Part shown: positions 1 to 13,987 of the stretch, in pieces
Layout of the letters: each line of letters starts with the position of its first letter
Numbering within the stretch: position 1 is the stretch's first letter
NCBI GenBank assembly: GCA_037176845.1
Contig: JAYKXP010000006.1
Coordinates: 806,001-870,000, forward strand
DNA length: 64,000 bases
From: Paramarasmius palmivorus
Lineage: Eukaryota; Basidiomycota; Agaricomycetes; Agaricales; Marasmiaceae
Reading direction: 5' to 3'
Program-made: the position numbers and the translations under genes
The notes under the pieces: generated by a model
The model's input: only the letters and a program-made list of their open reading frames with translations
Told to the model about the DNA's origin: nothing
The model's database searches: none

Positions 1-1566
1 CCTTGAGGGTGCGGATAGGGTGTGCTACAGGCGAGGCGGATTCGTCTTCATCCGAACGATGTTCGTTAGCGGGAAGCCGGGATTTCACGAGTCGGATTAG
101 TGGCCCTGTACTAACATCGGGACATCGGGAGACGTCGATATGTTGCAGTGAGGGACATAAAATGGTATCCGATTGGGACGAAGCTAGTGCCTCGATAACC
201 GGATTCGAAGTGGATGCGAGGTGGTTGAGGGTAACCGACTCCAGGGCAGGGTTTGCAGAGAGTAACCCGATTAAGAGTTTGGACGAAAGTGCGCATCCTA
301 TGATAGACAACTCTTCGATCGACTGAGAGCCATTATCAAGCAATTTTTTCAGGATTGCATCAATCGTCGCGCCTCCTCTGATGTAGACCTTCTTCAACGA
401 AGGTAACGCGAGAAATGTGAACACTGTTGGTGCACAAAATGATACCTCCAGCGTATGGAGGTGTGGCAGCGTAAGGTCCGACTTGGGACGATTGTCGAAG
501 GTTTCGACCATGCCTTCCAAGCACAGCACCTCCAGTTGTGGATTTAATTCTAGCACTGCGTACAGGTTATCGAGGGTATCTATGCGAACCCGTCGCAATG
601 TCAACGATAACAAGGAATGATACGGATTTTGGAAGGGTAGGACAGCGTATGACCTGGTGCCTTCAATAGACAGATGTTGCACCGTAGGGCCCCAACGAGC
701 GATGAAATGACTTCGAAACATGGTCTCCGCGGTATCTTTGATGTCCAGTGTCTCGAGGTGAGGTAGAAACTGGATATTTTCTGTCTCTAGGAAATGGGCT
801 ATATCGAGTTCCTCGATGCGTAAGATGCGTAGATGCTCCCATTGAATACCTCTCAAATGATAGGGTTTCCAGTCGAGGTCATTTGAAAGTGCTCTGAGCA
901 GACGAAGCTCGGTAATACGGCCTTTGGAACGCTGGATCCAACGCTCGCATTTTCGGACGGGGGATTTCTTGGACAAAATGAGGGTCTGCCATAATGAAGG
1001 TGTATTGAGGGCGACATTCCGCCAATGTCGGCCTATGCGTGTCACTGTTAGGGCATTGGTAGAATCGCCATCGACCAGATACTGGAAAATCTCCGCAAGT
1101 AGCTCGGTAGGAAGGGTTCCGATATGACAGGTGTACCGCCGTCGTGTCTCCCGAACCTCGTTCTCCAAAGATGTCAAGGCATCACGACCTTGTGTATCGG
1201 CGGAAGAGAGCTTTGGTAGAGCTACATCAAGCATCTTCTGGGCTTCGTCGAAACGTCGGATTTGGAGGAATAGCCGCGAAGCACGCGCATAACTCTGCCA
1301 TCGTGCTGGAGCAAGTCTAATGGCACTTTTTGCGTCCATTAATGCCTCTCGAACCTTTCCCATCTTCTCATAAATCGCTGCACGGGAATCATAAACAACG
1401 TGTTGCTGATCACCGCCATTTTGGAGAGCCTGTCGAGAACGAGTGAGTGAATAAAATAGCGAACAGGAACACCTTGTCGCACCTTGTTCATAAGTCCCAA
1501 TGATTCCTCCAAACGTCCCTGCTTGAATGACACCACTGCTCTCTTGAAGTCTGCTTTCCATTCCAT
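1..1566 (-). CDS. TPR / F-box / leucine-rich repeat protein (3' end cut by window)
   Basis: Probable substrate-recognition subunit of an SCF ubiquitin ligase. Reading the minus strand from the ATG at 1566, exon 1 (1483-1566) joins after a 53-nt intron (1430-1482) to an open frame that runs off the left edge. Residues 1-115 look like tetratricopeptide repeats (AAIYEKMGKVREALMDAKSA, then RRFDEAQKML). An F-box follows at about residues 131-170 with the motif LPTELLAEIFQYLVDG. After that comes a long region of leucine-rich segments (LRLLRALSNDL, LRILRIEELDI, LETLDIKD, LHTLEVSF), which would bind the substrate. The TPR + F-box + LRR order resembles fission yeast Pof3 and many basidiomycete F-box proteins, but orthology is not shown. 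It is divergent from cdc37, with 221 bp between start codons. Confidence 0.85.
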
Positions 1567-1787
1567 GGCTTTCGGTGAGGCCGGTGAGTGTAATCAATGA
1601 AGCTGAATCAACGACGCGTAGCACTATTCTGTTTCACGCGCTGAACCAGGGTATGCGTGACCGTCAATGTTGATAAGATCAGATAGACGCTCTCGAGGGT
1701 TGTGGAACGTTCTTGAATTTCCCATGTACAGCAGTCACGTCTCGCAGTCACTGCCCAGTACCCAAACCTTGATCCTCGACCACCACC

Positions 1788-3472
1788 ATGCCACTCAATT
1801 ATTCGAAATGGGATCAGCTCGAGGTGAGGATTCAATCTACCTTTCTCAAGTCTAGCATTCTCACTTGCCTCATTTTTTCAGCTTTCAGATGACTCCGATA
1901 TTGAAGGACACCCAAACGTTGATAAACGCTCTTTGATTCGGTCAGTCATTTAGCGTTCTACTAAAACTGGCCTAGCTGAATAGTTACACAGCTGGAAACA
2001 GCGCGATATTCACGAGAAACGGGAAACACGGAAGCACAAGATCGCATCTTTACGCGCTCAGATTGACTGCAATACCGTTCTTTTACCTCGTATCAAGGAA
2101 ATCTATGCCGCTCTCAGCACGCCATCCGCTGTACCCCCCACCGTTTATTTCAACAACTTGGTTGAGCAGCTCGAGAAGAATCCTTCGAAGGACTGCCCAC
2201 CGGGCAATGATCCATCCAAACTGGAGCATACCTATGATGGCATGATTCTCAACTTGCTTCAGCAAGTGAGCGCACAAGCCAAACAGAAAGTGAAGGATGC
2301 ATCAGTTTTGGAGAGTGAGAAGGAAGAAAAGTTGGCACAGGAACTAACGGAGGGCATGAAATTCCATTGCGAGGAGCTGAAGAAGACGATCGACCGGGAT
2401 CAAGCAGAGTTGGAGACGGAGATGAAAGAACAAAAGAAGCACATCACCAGTGACGATTTGCATGACGGGTTCAGTAGCACGGTATGGATACTTCATCGCT
2501 TTTTGAAACAGCGTTACTAACCAGATCAATACCTAGTACGTTCCAGCTAAACCAACACCGCCTCCTGTTCCTACCAAGAAGATTGACAACCCAAAGGAAA
2601 AAGAGACTGTCACGGAATACGAGGTTCTCAACCCAGTCGACACCAGTTCAAGCGCTGGCTCTGGATCCTTACCTTCATCTAGTGTTCTTACCGAAAATGA
2701 CGATACCTTACCCGAGTTGACACCAACACTTCAGGCCTTCGCCAAACTACCCCTCTGGGGATACGACAAGGCGTTCCAATTCATCCAAAATCATCGCGAC
2801 GTCATAGTCCCAGGTGCCGCGGATGCTCTTCTCGTAGCCGCATTCAACGCCCAAACCGAAGGAAAGTCTCGGTACGCCAAACAATGCATACATCAGAGTC
2901 TTCTCCTGCAGTACTGCGAAAAACTCGGACCAGATGGTGTTCAAGTCTTCTTCCGCAAGTAAGTTGTCCATATGCCCTCCGTCTCCCCTGCACGAGCTGA
3001 TCACATCTTACGTAGGATGATCTCTGGGGACAAACGTGCTGAAAAAGTCTTTGTCGACGATGTCGAAAATACGTACGGCCACCTCGTGAACAGGGTGACC
3101 AAATCAAAAGAAGAAGTCACCGCTGGTGGTAAGGAACAGATTCAGCTCGTGCCAGAATCACCAGATCAGGCCATCACCTTCAACGTCCCATCCGGACCGC
3201 CACCAGAAAACATTGTCCTTGAGGGACCTGGTACCGAGGACATGGATGTCGAAGAGGTGCGGAAGGCCTTGCAGCTAAGATGGGACGTGTTTGAAGGGTT
3301 CTCGGAGGAATTGAAGGCTGCGCTGACTGCAAATTCGTTGGAGAAGGTCAACAATGTGCTGGCCGATATGGATGTTACAGAGGCGGAGAATGTCGTTCAG
3401 CAGCTAGATATAGCTGGCATTTTGAGCTTTGCTGAAGGTGGGATACGCGATGAGACTGGAAAGGAAGAATGA
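1788..3472 (+). CDS. CDC37: Cdc37, Hsp90 co-chaperone for protein kinases
   Basis: Cdc37 delivers client kinases to Hsp90 in the cytosol. Five exons (1788-1823, 1882-1940, 1992-2481, 2537-2958, 3016-3472) give 487 residues without a frame break. The N-terminus MPLNYSKWDQLELSDDSD followed by HPNVDKRSLIRWKQRDIHEK matches the kinase-binding N-domain signature (YSKWD...SDDED...HPN...S..RW) and includes the CK2-site serine in LSDDSD. A coiled-coil rich segment covers roughly residues 120-190. The Hsp90-binding middle domain is seen as FAKLPLWGYDKAFQFIQNHR and SRYAKQCIHQSLLLQYCEKL, and a short C-terminal domain follows. The length is close to that of yeast Cdc37. Confidence 0.95.
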
Positions 3473-3584
3473 TTTATATTTGTAACACCATCGTCTCTGC
3501 TCTCGTTCACTTTCTTGTCGGATCTGCTGTGCTTATTTTTCAGAACGATATGTTTTCGATACGTTACATGCATTGTCAATTACT

Positions 3585-4706
3585 TCAGCTTAACCAAGTA
3601 GTAAAGTTATTTTCTTGACCTCCGATGGCTTGGGCGATTTCACGTGCTACTATCCTGTCAGCTTGCTCGCTGGGATGGAGCTCGTCAAACCTAGTGTTGG
3701 AAAATGTCAGAAACATGCTCAGAACAGTAAATCGTAAACTTACCAGAGGAAGCTGTCACGATCTGTACCTTGCACTGTCGTGCACACTCCGCTGTTTGGG
3801 TCGTTCACTTCAAAAACACAAGCATTGACAACCCCGGTGACGTTCAAGGGAGCAGTACCGTTCAAATAAAGGGATGGGTTGTCAATCATATCTTGGAAGA
3901 GGCTATGAGAATCGAAGATGGCTGGGTGAACCCCCAGTGGAGGCGTCAGTACCTAGACAATAACTATCACAGTAAGGAAAGGCTCACCGACGTGTGCGTC
4001 CGAAAGCGTCGGGACCAATGCTTCCAGAAGTAGTTTCGTCAATGCGTTCCCTGAGAGCACCAGCTCGTTCATGAACACGCTCCATTCCGTTGTATTGCGC
4101 TCTGCGAACCAGAACTTATCTGGATATGCCCCTGGGGAATACATCGGGACCTGCTCGAGAGGAATCATCTACAGATGAATGTGATCATAGAGTCAGATAC
4201 GGCTCTTAACCAACGAAACTGCCGCTCACGTTTTGGAAAATGAAGTTTCTAGCACCAGAGTCATACAACGTTTGAACCCAATTGACCATGCACTTGGTGA
4301 CATCGACAAGCGACCCATTGCCGTGTCCAGTAAGCAATGCATTTGCCCCAACGTCGTTCGTACCAATCCAAAGGGTGTAGACAGTCTCTTCTGGATCGAG
4401 TACCAACGTCCCGTTATCTTTTTCGGCGAAGTAGAGAGGAAGCTGGCTTTCAAACAAAGGTGGGAACGGGCGGAACGTGATGTTGTTGGAGCATGTCGCG
4501 CCGGATCTGGCGAAGGGATGCAGAGACACATTCGCGTAACCTGCAGCATAGACTGGCCATGCGACACCTCCATCACCAGTTGAAACGACATCGGTGTAGC
4601 TGTCACCAAAAGTGACCAAATTTTTGATCTGACCGGGAGCGACACCCACAGCAAGTGCGCCGGAGAGAAGGGTCGCGAGAAACGCGAAGTGAAGGAGGCA
4701 ATTCAT
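3585..4706 (-). CDS. Secreted SGNH/GDSL esterase, carbohydrate esterase family 16-like
   Basis: Probably an extracellular acetyl esterase acting on plant polysaccharide or oligosaccharide acetate groups. The start at 4706 begins a clear signal peptide (MNCLLHFAFLATLLSGALA). The SGNH blocks are in order: nucleophile Ser in VTFGDSYTD near residue 35, Gly in ARSGATCSN, Asn in WIGTNDVG, and the Asp-His pair in FDELHPSEQAD near the C-terminus. Four exons: exon 1 ends before the donor at FQN, exon 2 begins MIPLEQVPMYSPG, exon 3 begins with IFDSHSLFQDM, and exon 4 carries the DELHPS box and stop at 3585. CE16 is suggested by overall resemblance only; a general GDSL lipase is the alternative. A weak TATA-like stretch lies about 32 bp before the start. 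Confidence 0.88.
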
Positions 4707-5088
4707 CTTTGTAGGGGATTCTGAGAAAAAGACCTGTATTTAAATAAGAATTCTCGTACGCAAAAAGTTTTCTAGAAACACTCACTCACATGCTATTACT
4801 CTGCTAAATTTGAAACGATTGTTCGCCGACTCAACATGGTAGCTGTACTCTGCGTGATGGTGAGGAACCCATGACCTTGAAAAACGAGTGAATGTGATGG
4901 ATTTATGCAAGGAGCACTCTTTAAACAACCGAGAAACTTCCGATTACTGTTATCGTGCATTACTTTGGATCACTGAGGACGGTTGAGTGGATTCAAACGC
5001 GATTGGGTACACCGACAACAATGACATGTTAGTCCTAATAGTAAGATACAATCAAAACACACTGTGAGAGGGAATGCGCTTTTTGAGT
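4707..5088. other. Intergenic: esterase promoter and Rvb1 3' side
   Basis: No gene is seen. The minus-strand promoter of the secreted esterase must lie here, with an AT-rich TATA-like element (TTATTTAAATA) at about 4736-4746. The right part holds the 3' untranslated region of RVB1. Confidence 0.5.
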
Positions 5089-6813
<1,725 letters not shown>

Positions 6814-6866
6814 GGTCGCGAATCGCGAAAGAGTTGTGTGCGTTTGTTGACCAACATGCTGCCAAC
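6814..6866. promoter_or_regulatory. 53-bp bidirectional promoter/leader between RVB1 and the p34 gene
   Basis: Two start codons on opposite strands (6813 minus, 6867 plus) are separated by 53 bp. Both genes must share this segment, and their true promoter elements probably overlap the other gene's 5' region. No TATA box is visible. Confidence 0.5.
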
Positions 6867-8504
6867 ATGCTTTCCTTCAGTCCCTCATGTCGAATTCTTA
6901 CAGTGGCCTCAACGTTGGAACGAGCTGTAGATCTCGTTGAACGTCGGTCTCGCGGTCTCTCTCAAGTTCATCTTGAAGCCTGACGATTCACAGAGATCAA
7001 GGCTCTATCACCCTCACAACCTGTCACTGAACCCGAAGGAGGTTCTGATGGAACCAGCATTCCGTGGACGATATCGAACAAGTATTACTCGGCCGACGTT
7101 CACTTTCTGGCTCGTTCGATAAAGGGATTGGCTCCCTATCAGCTGCAAGGTGTACCAGCTGTCATTTTCGTCTGGGGCAAAGGCGATGTAAGTGTTAAAC
7201 TCGTCTTAGGGGTTGTTCTCATCTCTGATGATGGTTAGGCATATAAACATCATATATCTCGACTTGCTCAAGACCTGAAAGACCTCGAACCGGAAGTCTC
7301 CTTGGCAGTTAGATTACCAACAAGTTCCTTCCCTCCTGGCAGTCGACCAAAAGCAGAGGTTGAGGACGAAGAAGAAAAGTCCGAAGATGAAAACGATACG
7401 GACGAGTTTCTGTCTTCTCACGGATTCGAATTCGTCGATGTGACACAGATACAAATCGGAGATACGGATGCAAAGCACGATGGTAAATAGTCTGTGTTGC
7501 TTCTATTACTATTGCACTTAAACCTTTTTCTAGGCATACCTTCTCTCCCTCGAGTGCTAGATGCTCTGAGCACTATCATGTGGCCATCTATGCACGCATC
7601 TACCAAGTCTAAATCGAGCTCGAAAGCCAACGATCGGACTGCCGCACTTCTCAATTGGGCACAATCTTCCATCGACGATTCCTCCGTCGACTTTCCCTCC
7701 GATGATGACTTGGTGGTAGCCCAACGGGGTCAAGGCAATTTAGCACCCCAAGCCAGGGCACAGAGGGAAATGGCCGAGCTTGCTCGGTGGCTAGAAGAAG
7801 ACAGCGAATCGAAAGACGATCCTTGGAAGACTGCCCCCCAAATAGTTCACTCTCCTACTGAAGAGTCACACGACCTTGCCTCTGCTTGGACTACATCGCA
7901 TTCTGGCGATGGCGAATCGACACCTAGAGTGTCAGACGGGTTCGACGACGACTTTACGGTATTCGTATCTGCACCTGCAGCGTCGACTACATCCGCTGCC
8001 TCAGATGATCTCTCGCAAGGTGATTCTTCCTCGGTCTCCTTCGGACGTTCGTCCCCGAGTATTGCGGACAGCTCTGTTGATGCCGACAGGCTAATACCAT
8101 CTTATTCTGGCGTCATGTATCACTCGCTTGGAAGCCATTCCGATCTTGGGGAGTCACATGAAGATAGACTTGACGACAGCGACGATAATGATTCAGATGA
8201 TGGGTTGCCTACAAATGAGGAGATTCAGCAAAGCGCACAACGGATTTTTGGGACTAGTTCAAATCAGGGGATGACATCTTCCCGGTTACCAGCCGACCAA
8301 AGAACGCACGACGTGGAGGGACTCCAGGATCCAGACGATGATGACAATTACAACATGGCAGCTTTTGATCTTTCGCATGTCCTGGGTGCCTTACAGGGCA
8401 TGAAGACGGAAATCGCTGGAATTGAGGACGAACAGGAAAGGCGAAAGGCGGCTGCTCGTGTCGCGCTGGGCTTGGTCTATGGTCTAGAGAGGGAGGCTCA
8501 ATGA
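6867..8504 (+). CDS. Alpha/gamma-adaptin-binding protein p34 (AAGAB/Irc6-like)
   Basis: Family members bind AP-1/AP-2 adaptor subunits and help assemble clathrin adaptor complexes in the cytosol. Four exons (6867-6942, 6994-7187, 7239-7482, 7534-8504) give 494 residues in frame. The N-terminal Rab-like GTPase-fold region shows [27 protein letters not shown] and [13 protein letters not shown], which are typical of the p34 family. A low-complexity acidic middle (DDD, SEDE runs) separates it from the C-terminal helical segment [20 protein letters not shown] followed by [16 protein letters not shown], which matches the conserved p34 tail. The start at 6867 is the first ATG in frame after RVB1's own start; an upstream in-frame extension exists but overlaps RVB1. 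Confidence 0.85.
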
Positions 8505-9038
8505 GCCCAGGTTCTTACATGCACGTTCTACGTCAAAGCTATACAGCCCTGATGGTAAATGCGGTAAGTGCATACTACCCCACAAATGTTACTTCATGAT
8601 CGGTTAATTTTTTCGCTTTCGCATCTTTTTAGATCATACGAAGATACAGGAGCAGTTTTAGAGCAGCCTTTATCTTTCAGCCAATGTTATTTTTTCTGCA
8701 TTGCTGTGTGTGTAGACTTTTTTTCGTCATTGGCGATTGAAATTGATCGGTACCTGACGTATTGCTCCTTCCATTGGGGTGTCGACTGCTGCAAAGGGAA
8801 TGAAGATTTGAATGGTAGATAGAATCGAATCCTTGCTGATTTGCGGCCGTATTTGGTGTTGCTAGTAAAAAAGAAGAGCTGGGAAGAATGACTGATACGG
8901 TGGCGTTTTTATGAGTGAGAAAGTTGAAACAAATATGCAGACGAGCCGAGCGTAATGATGGATGCCATGTCAAATTTGTACTACCACCACGCTTTTCCTA
9001 GGTCCTGAGCTCACGGCTGCTCAGTGTCGTCCAGAACC
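8505..9038. other. Intergenic between p34 and methyltransferase genes
   Basis: 534 bp with no credible gene on either strand. T-rich runs on the left suit a 3' untranslated region, and the right part should hold the promoter of the downstream methyltransferase gene. No TATA box or repeat is obvious. Confidence 0.5.
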
Positions 9039-12000
9039 ATGTCGGTCGCCATTTCCCCCAATACCGATGTGAGGAGTCGACCTCCAAAGCGTCCAGTGCT
9101 TACCAGATCTCAGTCCGACTCTAATCCCTCATTTATACGAAGTTCATCCGTCCAGGACTCGCCAAACTCCAAAAGTCCTCCCCTTCCTTCATCTTCATTT
9201 CTCCAAAGCGATCCAAATCCCAAAACACACGACAGAGATTCCCAAATACCCAATAGACCACCGCGTAACCCCGCACGTTCTGGCCCAGATTTACCTGTAT
9301 CCATACAAATCGTTTCTCCAACACCTGTGCGTCCTGCGCGCAAGCTCACCATCAAAAGTGGAAGACCAAAGACAGCGACGGGTACACGAGAGGAAGTGAC
9401 GCCGTGGGAGCTTCATCCTCCTCCAGAGTCGTATGGAAAGGATGCTCCGAAATCAACGGGAGGTAGTGGTGTTGGCCAGCCCTCAAATCTCAAGCGAAAC
9501 GTTACGGTGTCTGTTTCAGTACGTGATTTTTTTCGTGATTCCGCGCTTTCGAGCTAACTTGTCAATTCATACCTAGGGACGGCCTTTAAGTCCTGTCATC
9601 AGTTTTGGCGATCTCTCAATTCTGCGTCGACGAAAAACAACGGGCAGCAAAGTACAAAAGTCCAAGAGTTCAGGTTCCCATGTGTTGCAGAAACCACGCG
9701 CAGTTTCCGGAGGCAATCCTATACCTCCCGTTTCGCAGCACAATGACCACCTGACAAGGTCTTCCGATGTCAAGGCTGCCTCATCGGCGACGTCTCGTGT
9801 GCTGCAGAAACCCGATGCCGGTCATAAAGTTGGTTCTTCACAACCGGAGTCTTTTTTTTACCACAAAACGCGAGGTCTCCCTATTCCCATCACAACTTCT
9901 TCATCCCAAGGAAGCCCGTCTACCTCTCATGCAACCCCGACGCCGGCAACAAATAGTACTCTCCACAAATCCCCCTCACAAACATCATCATCCGATCACC
10001 ATCAGAATCTGAAATTCTCGACAGCCGATCGCACAATTCTGGAAGAACTGAAGAGAAACATACAAGCCAGAGCTTCTCAGTTTGTAATGAAGGGTGGGCA
10101 CTCCGGGCAGCCAATGCAAGGACTCAGTCCCTCGAATATGGTTGTTCCTTCGACACTTTCTATGGGTAGATTGGGCGGCATTGGCGGTGTAAGAAGACAC
10201 CATGCATACTCAAAGAAGCAAGCTCCATATCCGAGAAGCTACGAAAGGGGTGTTCTAGATCTGTAAGTGATGTTTTGTATCCAAGACTTCGCAGTTCCTC
10301 AATACTTCCTTCGGTAGCGATGTCTGGGAGACCCTCTTTTGCCAACAGATATCGGGTAGCTTGACATGGCATGATTTTAAAACACCGCCCACCAAGGTTC
10401 TGGACATAGGCTGCGGTATGTCAATCTCCTGTATTCGGGCTAGATCACGCACTCATGTTGACTGCCTGCAGGGACTGGCAGCTGGATACTGGACTGTGCA
10501 CGAACATGGAAAAACTGTCACTTTGTCGGTGAGTGTAATCGGACATGTGTTGCATTTGTCGTGCTAAACCTTGATTCTTCCAGGATTAGATTTGGTTCCA
10601 CTACATCCAGATCTTATTCAAGTAGGATCTGTAGACATGGCTCAACGCATAACATGGGTTCAAGATAACTTGTGAGGCCCCATTTGTCCGAAGCTGTGCA
10701 TATTCTCATTCTTCCGCCGCAGTCTGGACGGATTACCGTTCCCCAACGAAGAATTCGACTTTGTGTGCGTAATCGATCCTCTTTCGAATTCTTCCAAAGG
10801 TACCCGCATTCTGACATTTTATACCGCCTATAGTCATATCAAGCGGATAGCTTTGGGAGTGCCCGAGGATAAGGCAAGTATTTCTGCTTGGTCATTTCCG
10901 ACTTTGATCTGACGGTACTATAGTGGGACTTTCTTTTCGAAGAGATCATTCGTGTGATGAAGCCGGGAGGCGCGTTTGAGGTTAGCCGACACATCTATGT
11001 CATATCGGTGGTTTTAATGACCTAAATCTTCACCCTAGATGATTGAAGAAGACCTCTTCTTCCCTGGACGTCCGGTCGGTAGCGACACAGATGATGAATC
11101 TATCTTCACAACCCGGTCCAGGGACAGTTCTCAACAAGCTCCCTTCAGAAGGAGCTCGATAAAGCGAAATTCCGTACAGAGTTCTGGTCAACGGTCAAGC
11201 GGGATCCCATTGGACTCCGATTTTGGCAGTGACCTTGAACATGACCTCGACTCGGACTCTCTACTCACCAGTTCCGGTGGCTCCCATCACACCTCCTCAA
11301 CAGGTGGCAAACTGTCGTCCGAAGATATGGGCTCTCTCAGTGCATCATCAGCAACAAGTACTGGACCCGGCCTCTTATTCACTCCTGCAGGGGGAAACAA
11401 ATCTCAGGTCTTATCAGCTTCCCCAAGGTCCACGTCACCACTGCCACTGGTACCCATGATGGGCAGGGAGGTGGGAGCTATTGTGGAAGATGAGGAAGGA
11501 GAACGGAGAGCAGACCTGCCTACTCCCGAAGAGATCCTGCACGACCGATTTGCGACGAACGAAACCATCACACAAGCGTCCGCTGCAAAGATGGCGAGGT
11601 CAGATGTGCAGAACTCTCCCGCTACTGGTCAGCTGAAGACCACGGTCATTAACCATAATACCGGTGGCGCATCTAAACCCGTCCTTCCACCGCTGCACAC
11701 GCGAAGCGCAACTACCACAGTCCCAAGTCCTTACCATAATTCGAACCCTTCCGCCAGTCCCCAATATTCGTCGAAATCATTATCTCAGCCCAGACACTCC
11801 AGCTCCACGTCACAGCTGCAGAGCCCTCTTACTTTATCATCTGCCACTGACATCTCTCCGGTCGCTCGAAGATCGAGCGATACTAGTTCACGACCGAAAA
11901 GGCTGTCAGGGAATTCTAAGTCATCTACAACCTCACCATTCCTCTTACGCACACTACCCAAACCTCCTACTAATCCCCGAGATCACTCGTTGTTAGAGCA

Positions 12001-13340
12001 CATTTACCATGAAACCGCGGCCTCAAGGTTCATTAATCTTGCACCCCTATCCCTTCTGCCCAATCTCCTAAACGTGCATTTCAAAGGTGAGCGTGCATGC
12101 ATCTATTGAGTAACAGTATCTCACATTCTCCCCAGATGTCCGGACACATCCTCCACTACAGTTTACTTTCCCACCGCGGATAGATTCCCCGCGCCACCAA
12201 GGCGAGAGTGATATTCGTCAGGCTGAGGATCCTGATGAAGAGGCTCAGGATGCTGTATCCCCTGCACCTGCAACTACCTGGACACCGCGCGCTAGGCGAC
12301 ATTCTGTAACAGCGACACCACATCAACGATTTGTCTTCCCAGCATCTTCGAATGAACCTTTCCGCTCCCTGGAAAATTTACACGGAGATGAGGACTATGA
12401 CAATGACCATTTCGTGTCTATCAAGACTTTGATTCAAGGCGCCTCTCCTTATGTATCGCTCGATGACTCGAGGCCATCGGCCTTTTCGCCTTCCTCTCGC
12501 GCATCCTTCTTCAAGGCACCCTCTCCCAAGGCTCTGTCAATGCCACCACAGGATGTACAAACAAACAGCGAAAGCTTAAACTCCCCTACCAGCCCAAAAC
12601 TCAGCCCGTTCGCAATTGCAACTTCGGCATCGATGCTCAAAAACAGGCTACCCAATCAAACTTTGAACATGGACTTGCGAAGTTTGAACTTGCACCTTTT
12701 GGCCAGAGTTTCGGAGATCATGGCTTGTTCAGAGTCAATGTGGGAGTGGTTGGTGGAATACCAGGAAAAAGCTCATCATGCCAAGACCGTGAAAGCCCAG
12801 AGGGCAAGGTCAAAGTCTATCGACGCGGCTCAACCCGCCCCAGCTCACAGGCCCGCAGCCGAAAACGAAGAGGATAAATTGGCAGCAGCACTCTTGGAGT
12901 TGACAAGAGAAGATTTCGAGGAACTATTACAAAGGTTCTACTTGTGAGTTGGTTTTTCTTCTCTCTTTAGCGGGGTAGATTTAATGAGGAAATAAAGGGA
13001 TATGCAAGACCACGTAGAAATCGACCTCGCTCTCGAGAAACGATTCGATTGGAAAACTTTCAAGTCTGCTGAACCTATAGCGGAACGAAAGGCGTTTGAT
13101 GAAGCTTGGGACAAGTACGTGAAATGGATGGAGGAACAACAACGTCGTCCGCCACCGCCACCGAAACCACGGAAAAGACCTCTAAGCGCGTCTTTCGCGT
13201 ACCCTAGTCATTCCTTCTCTTACAGTGTTGACGGTCTCCCGGGTGTCATCGACTCGGTCGGCAGACTTCCAATACCGTCCGCCTCATCAAATCATTCAAT
13301 CATTCGAGGTCCGGATCCCAGGCTTATGCACGAAAACTAA
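9039..13340 (+). CDS. Large SAM-dependent methyltransferase with long disordered insertions
   Basis: Eleven exons (9039-9518, 9577-10262, 10318-10415, 10472-10528, 10584-10671, 10723-10764, 10834-10873, 10924-10980, 11039-12086, 12136-12943, 12998-13340) join to exactly 1248 residues. The first 390 residues are Ser/Pro-rich and disordered. The class I methyltransferase core follows: VLDIGCGTGSWILDCA (motif I), FVGLDLVPLHPD (motif II), LDGLPFPNEEFDFVHIK (motif IV) and IIRVMKPGGAFEMIEEDLFF (post-motif). A low-complexity stretch of about 290 residues then interrupts the domain before a conserved-looking segment (HETAASRFINLAPLSLLPNL) and a helical C-terminus (MWEWLVEYQEKAHHAKTVK). The layout recalls LaeA/TAM-type fungal methyltransferases, but the substrate cannot be told. 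One intron (10874-10923) uses a GC donor. Confidence 0.8.
10874..10923 (+). other. GC-AG intron in the methyltransferase gene
   Basis: The exon ends GATAAG, followed by gcaagt, and the intron ends ctatag. The reading frame (PEDK/WDFLFEE) is kept only if this GC donor is used. GCAAGT is the classic strong form of the minor GC-AG class. Confidence 0.8.
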
Positions 13341-13987
13341 GTCGAGCAATACGAGTGTTCGTTGCTTGGAAGTCGGACTAACTCTTGCCTCACCTCCCAG
13401 ATGGACATCTTATCCTGTTCTGCTCTCACGCTTTCTCAATGTTCTCAAAGACGATGTTAATCCTTCCCTACACTGTACGCTCTTTTGCTTTAGTGACCAT
13501 TGGTCTGATTTCTTCATCTGTTGCGTTGTTGTATCCGGGGCAATATCGGTACTCACTACTTATTGAACTTATCTTTATTGATCCTTTCCCCATCTACCAA
13601 CTTATAGATGCGTGTATCTGTTTTATTCCGTGTTTTAAGGGATACCTGCTCTGTTGTGCTCTTCGATTTTCGTGTACTTTATTATTATTGTTTTCCACTT
13701 CATTGTCACATATCTACACGACCAACTGTATTATCATACAGTAACGAACACCTTGCATGTCTTTTTATTGATAACCTTGGGCCATGCGCGTCTATGAAGC
13801 ATCATGCATCAAGCACTATCAAACACTCCAAGTGACTTGACCGTCGCGAGTTAACGCGGTCGTAGTAAAGACGCGTTCTTGACTTTCACACTACCACACT
13901 TCCATAGGGTCACTAGAAAGACTGACAGCGGCAAGATGACAAACCTGCATCGTCCTCTCGATACTTCGGATACAGGCTATCTTTCAG
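13341..13987. other. Intergenic between methyltransferase and LD-carboxypeptidase genes
   Basis: 647 bp. Long T-rich reading frames on the plus strand (for example 13385-13744) encode only hydrophobic, family-less sequence and look like 3' untranslated region. The right 100 bp should hold the carboxypeptidase promoter. Confidence 0.5.

Noticed and set aside
13385..13744. 119-codon hydrophobic plus-strand frame
   Set aside because: T-rich 3' flank; no family pattern and no conserved start context.
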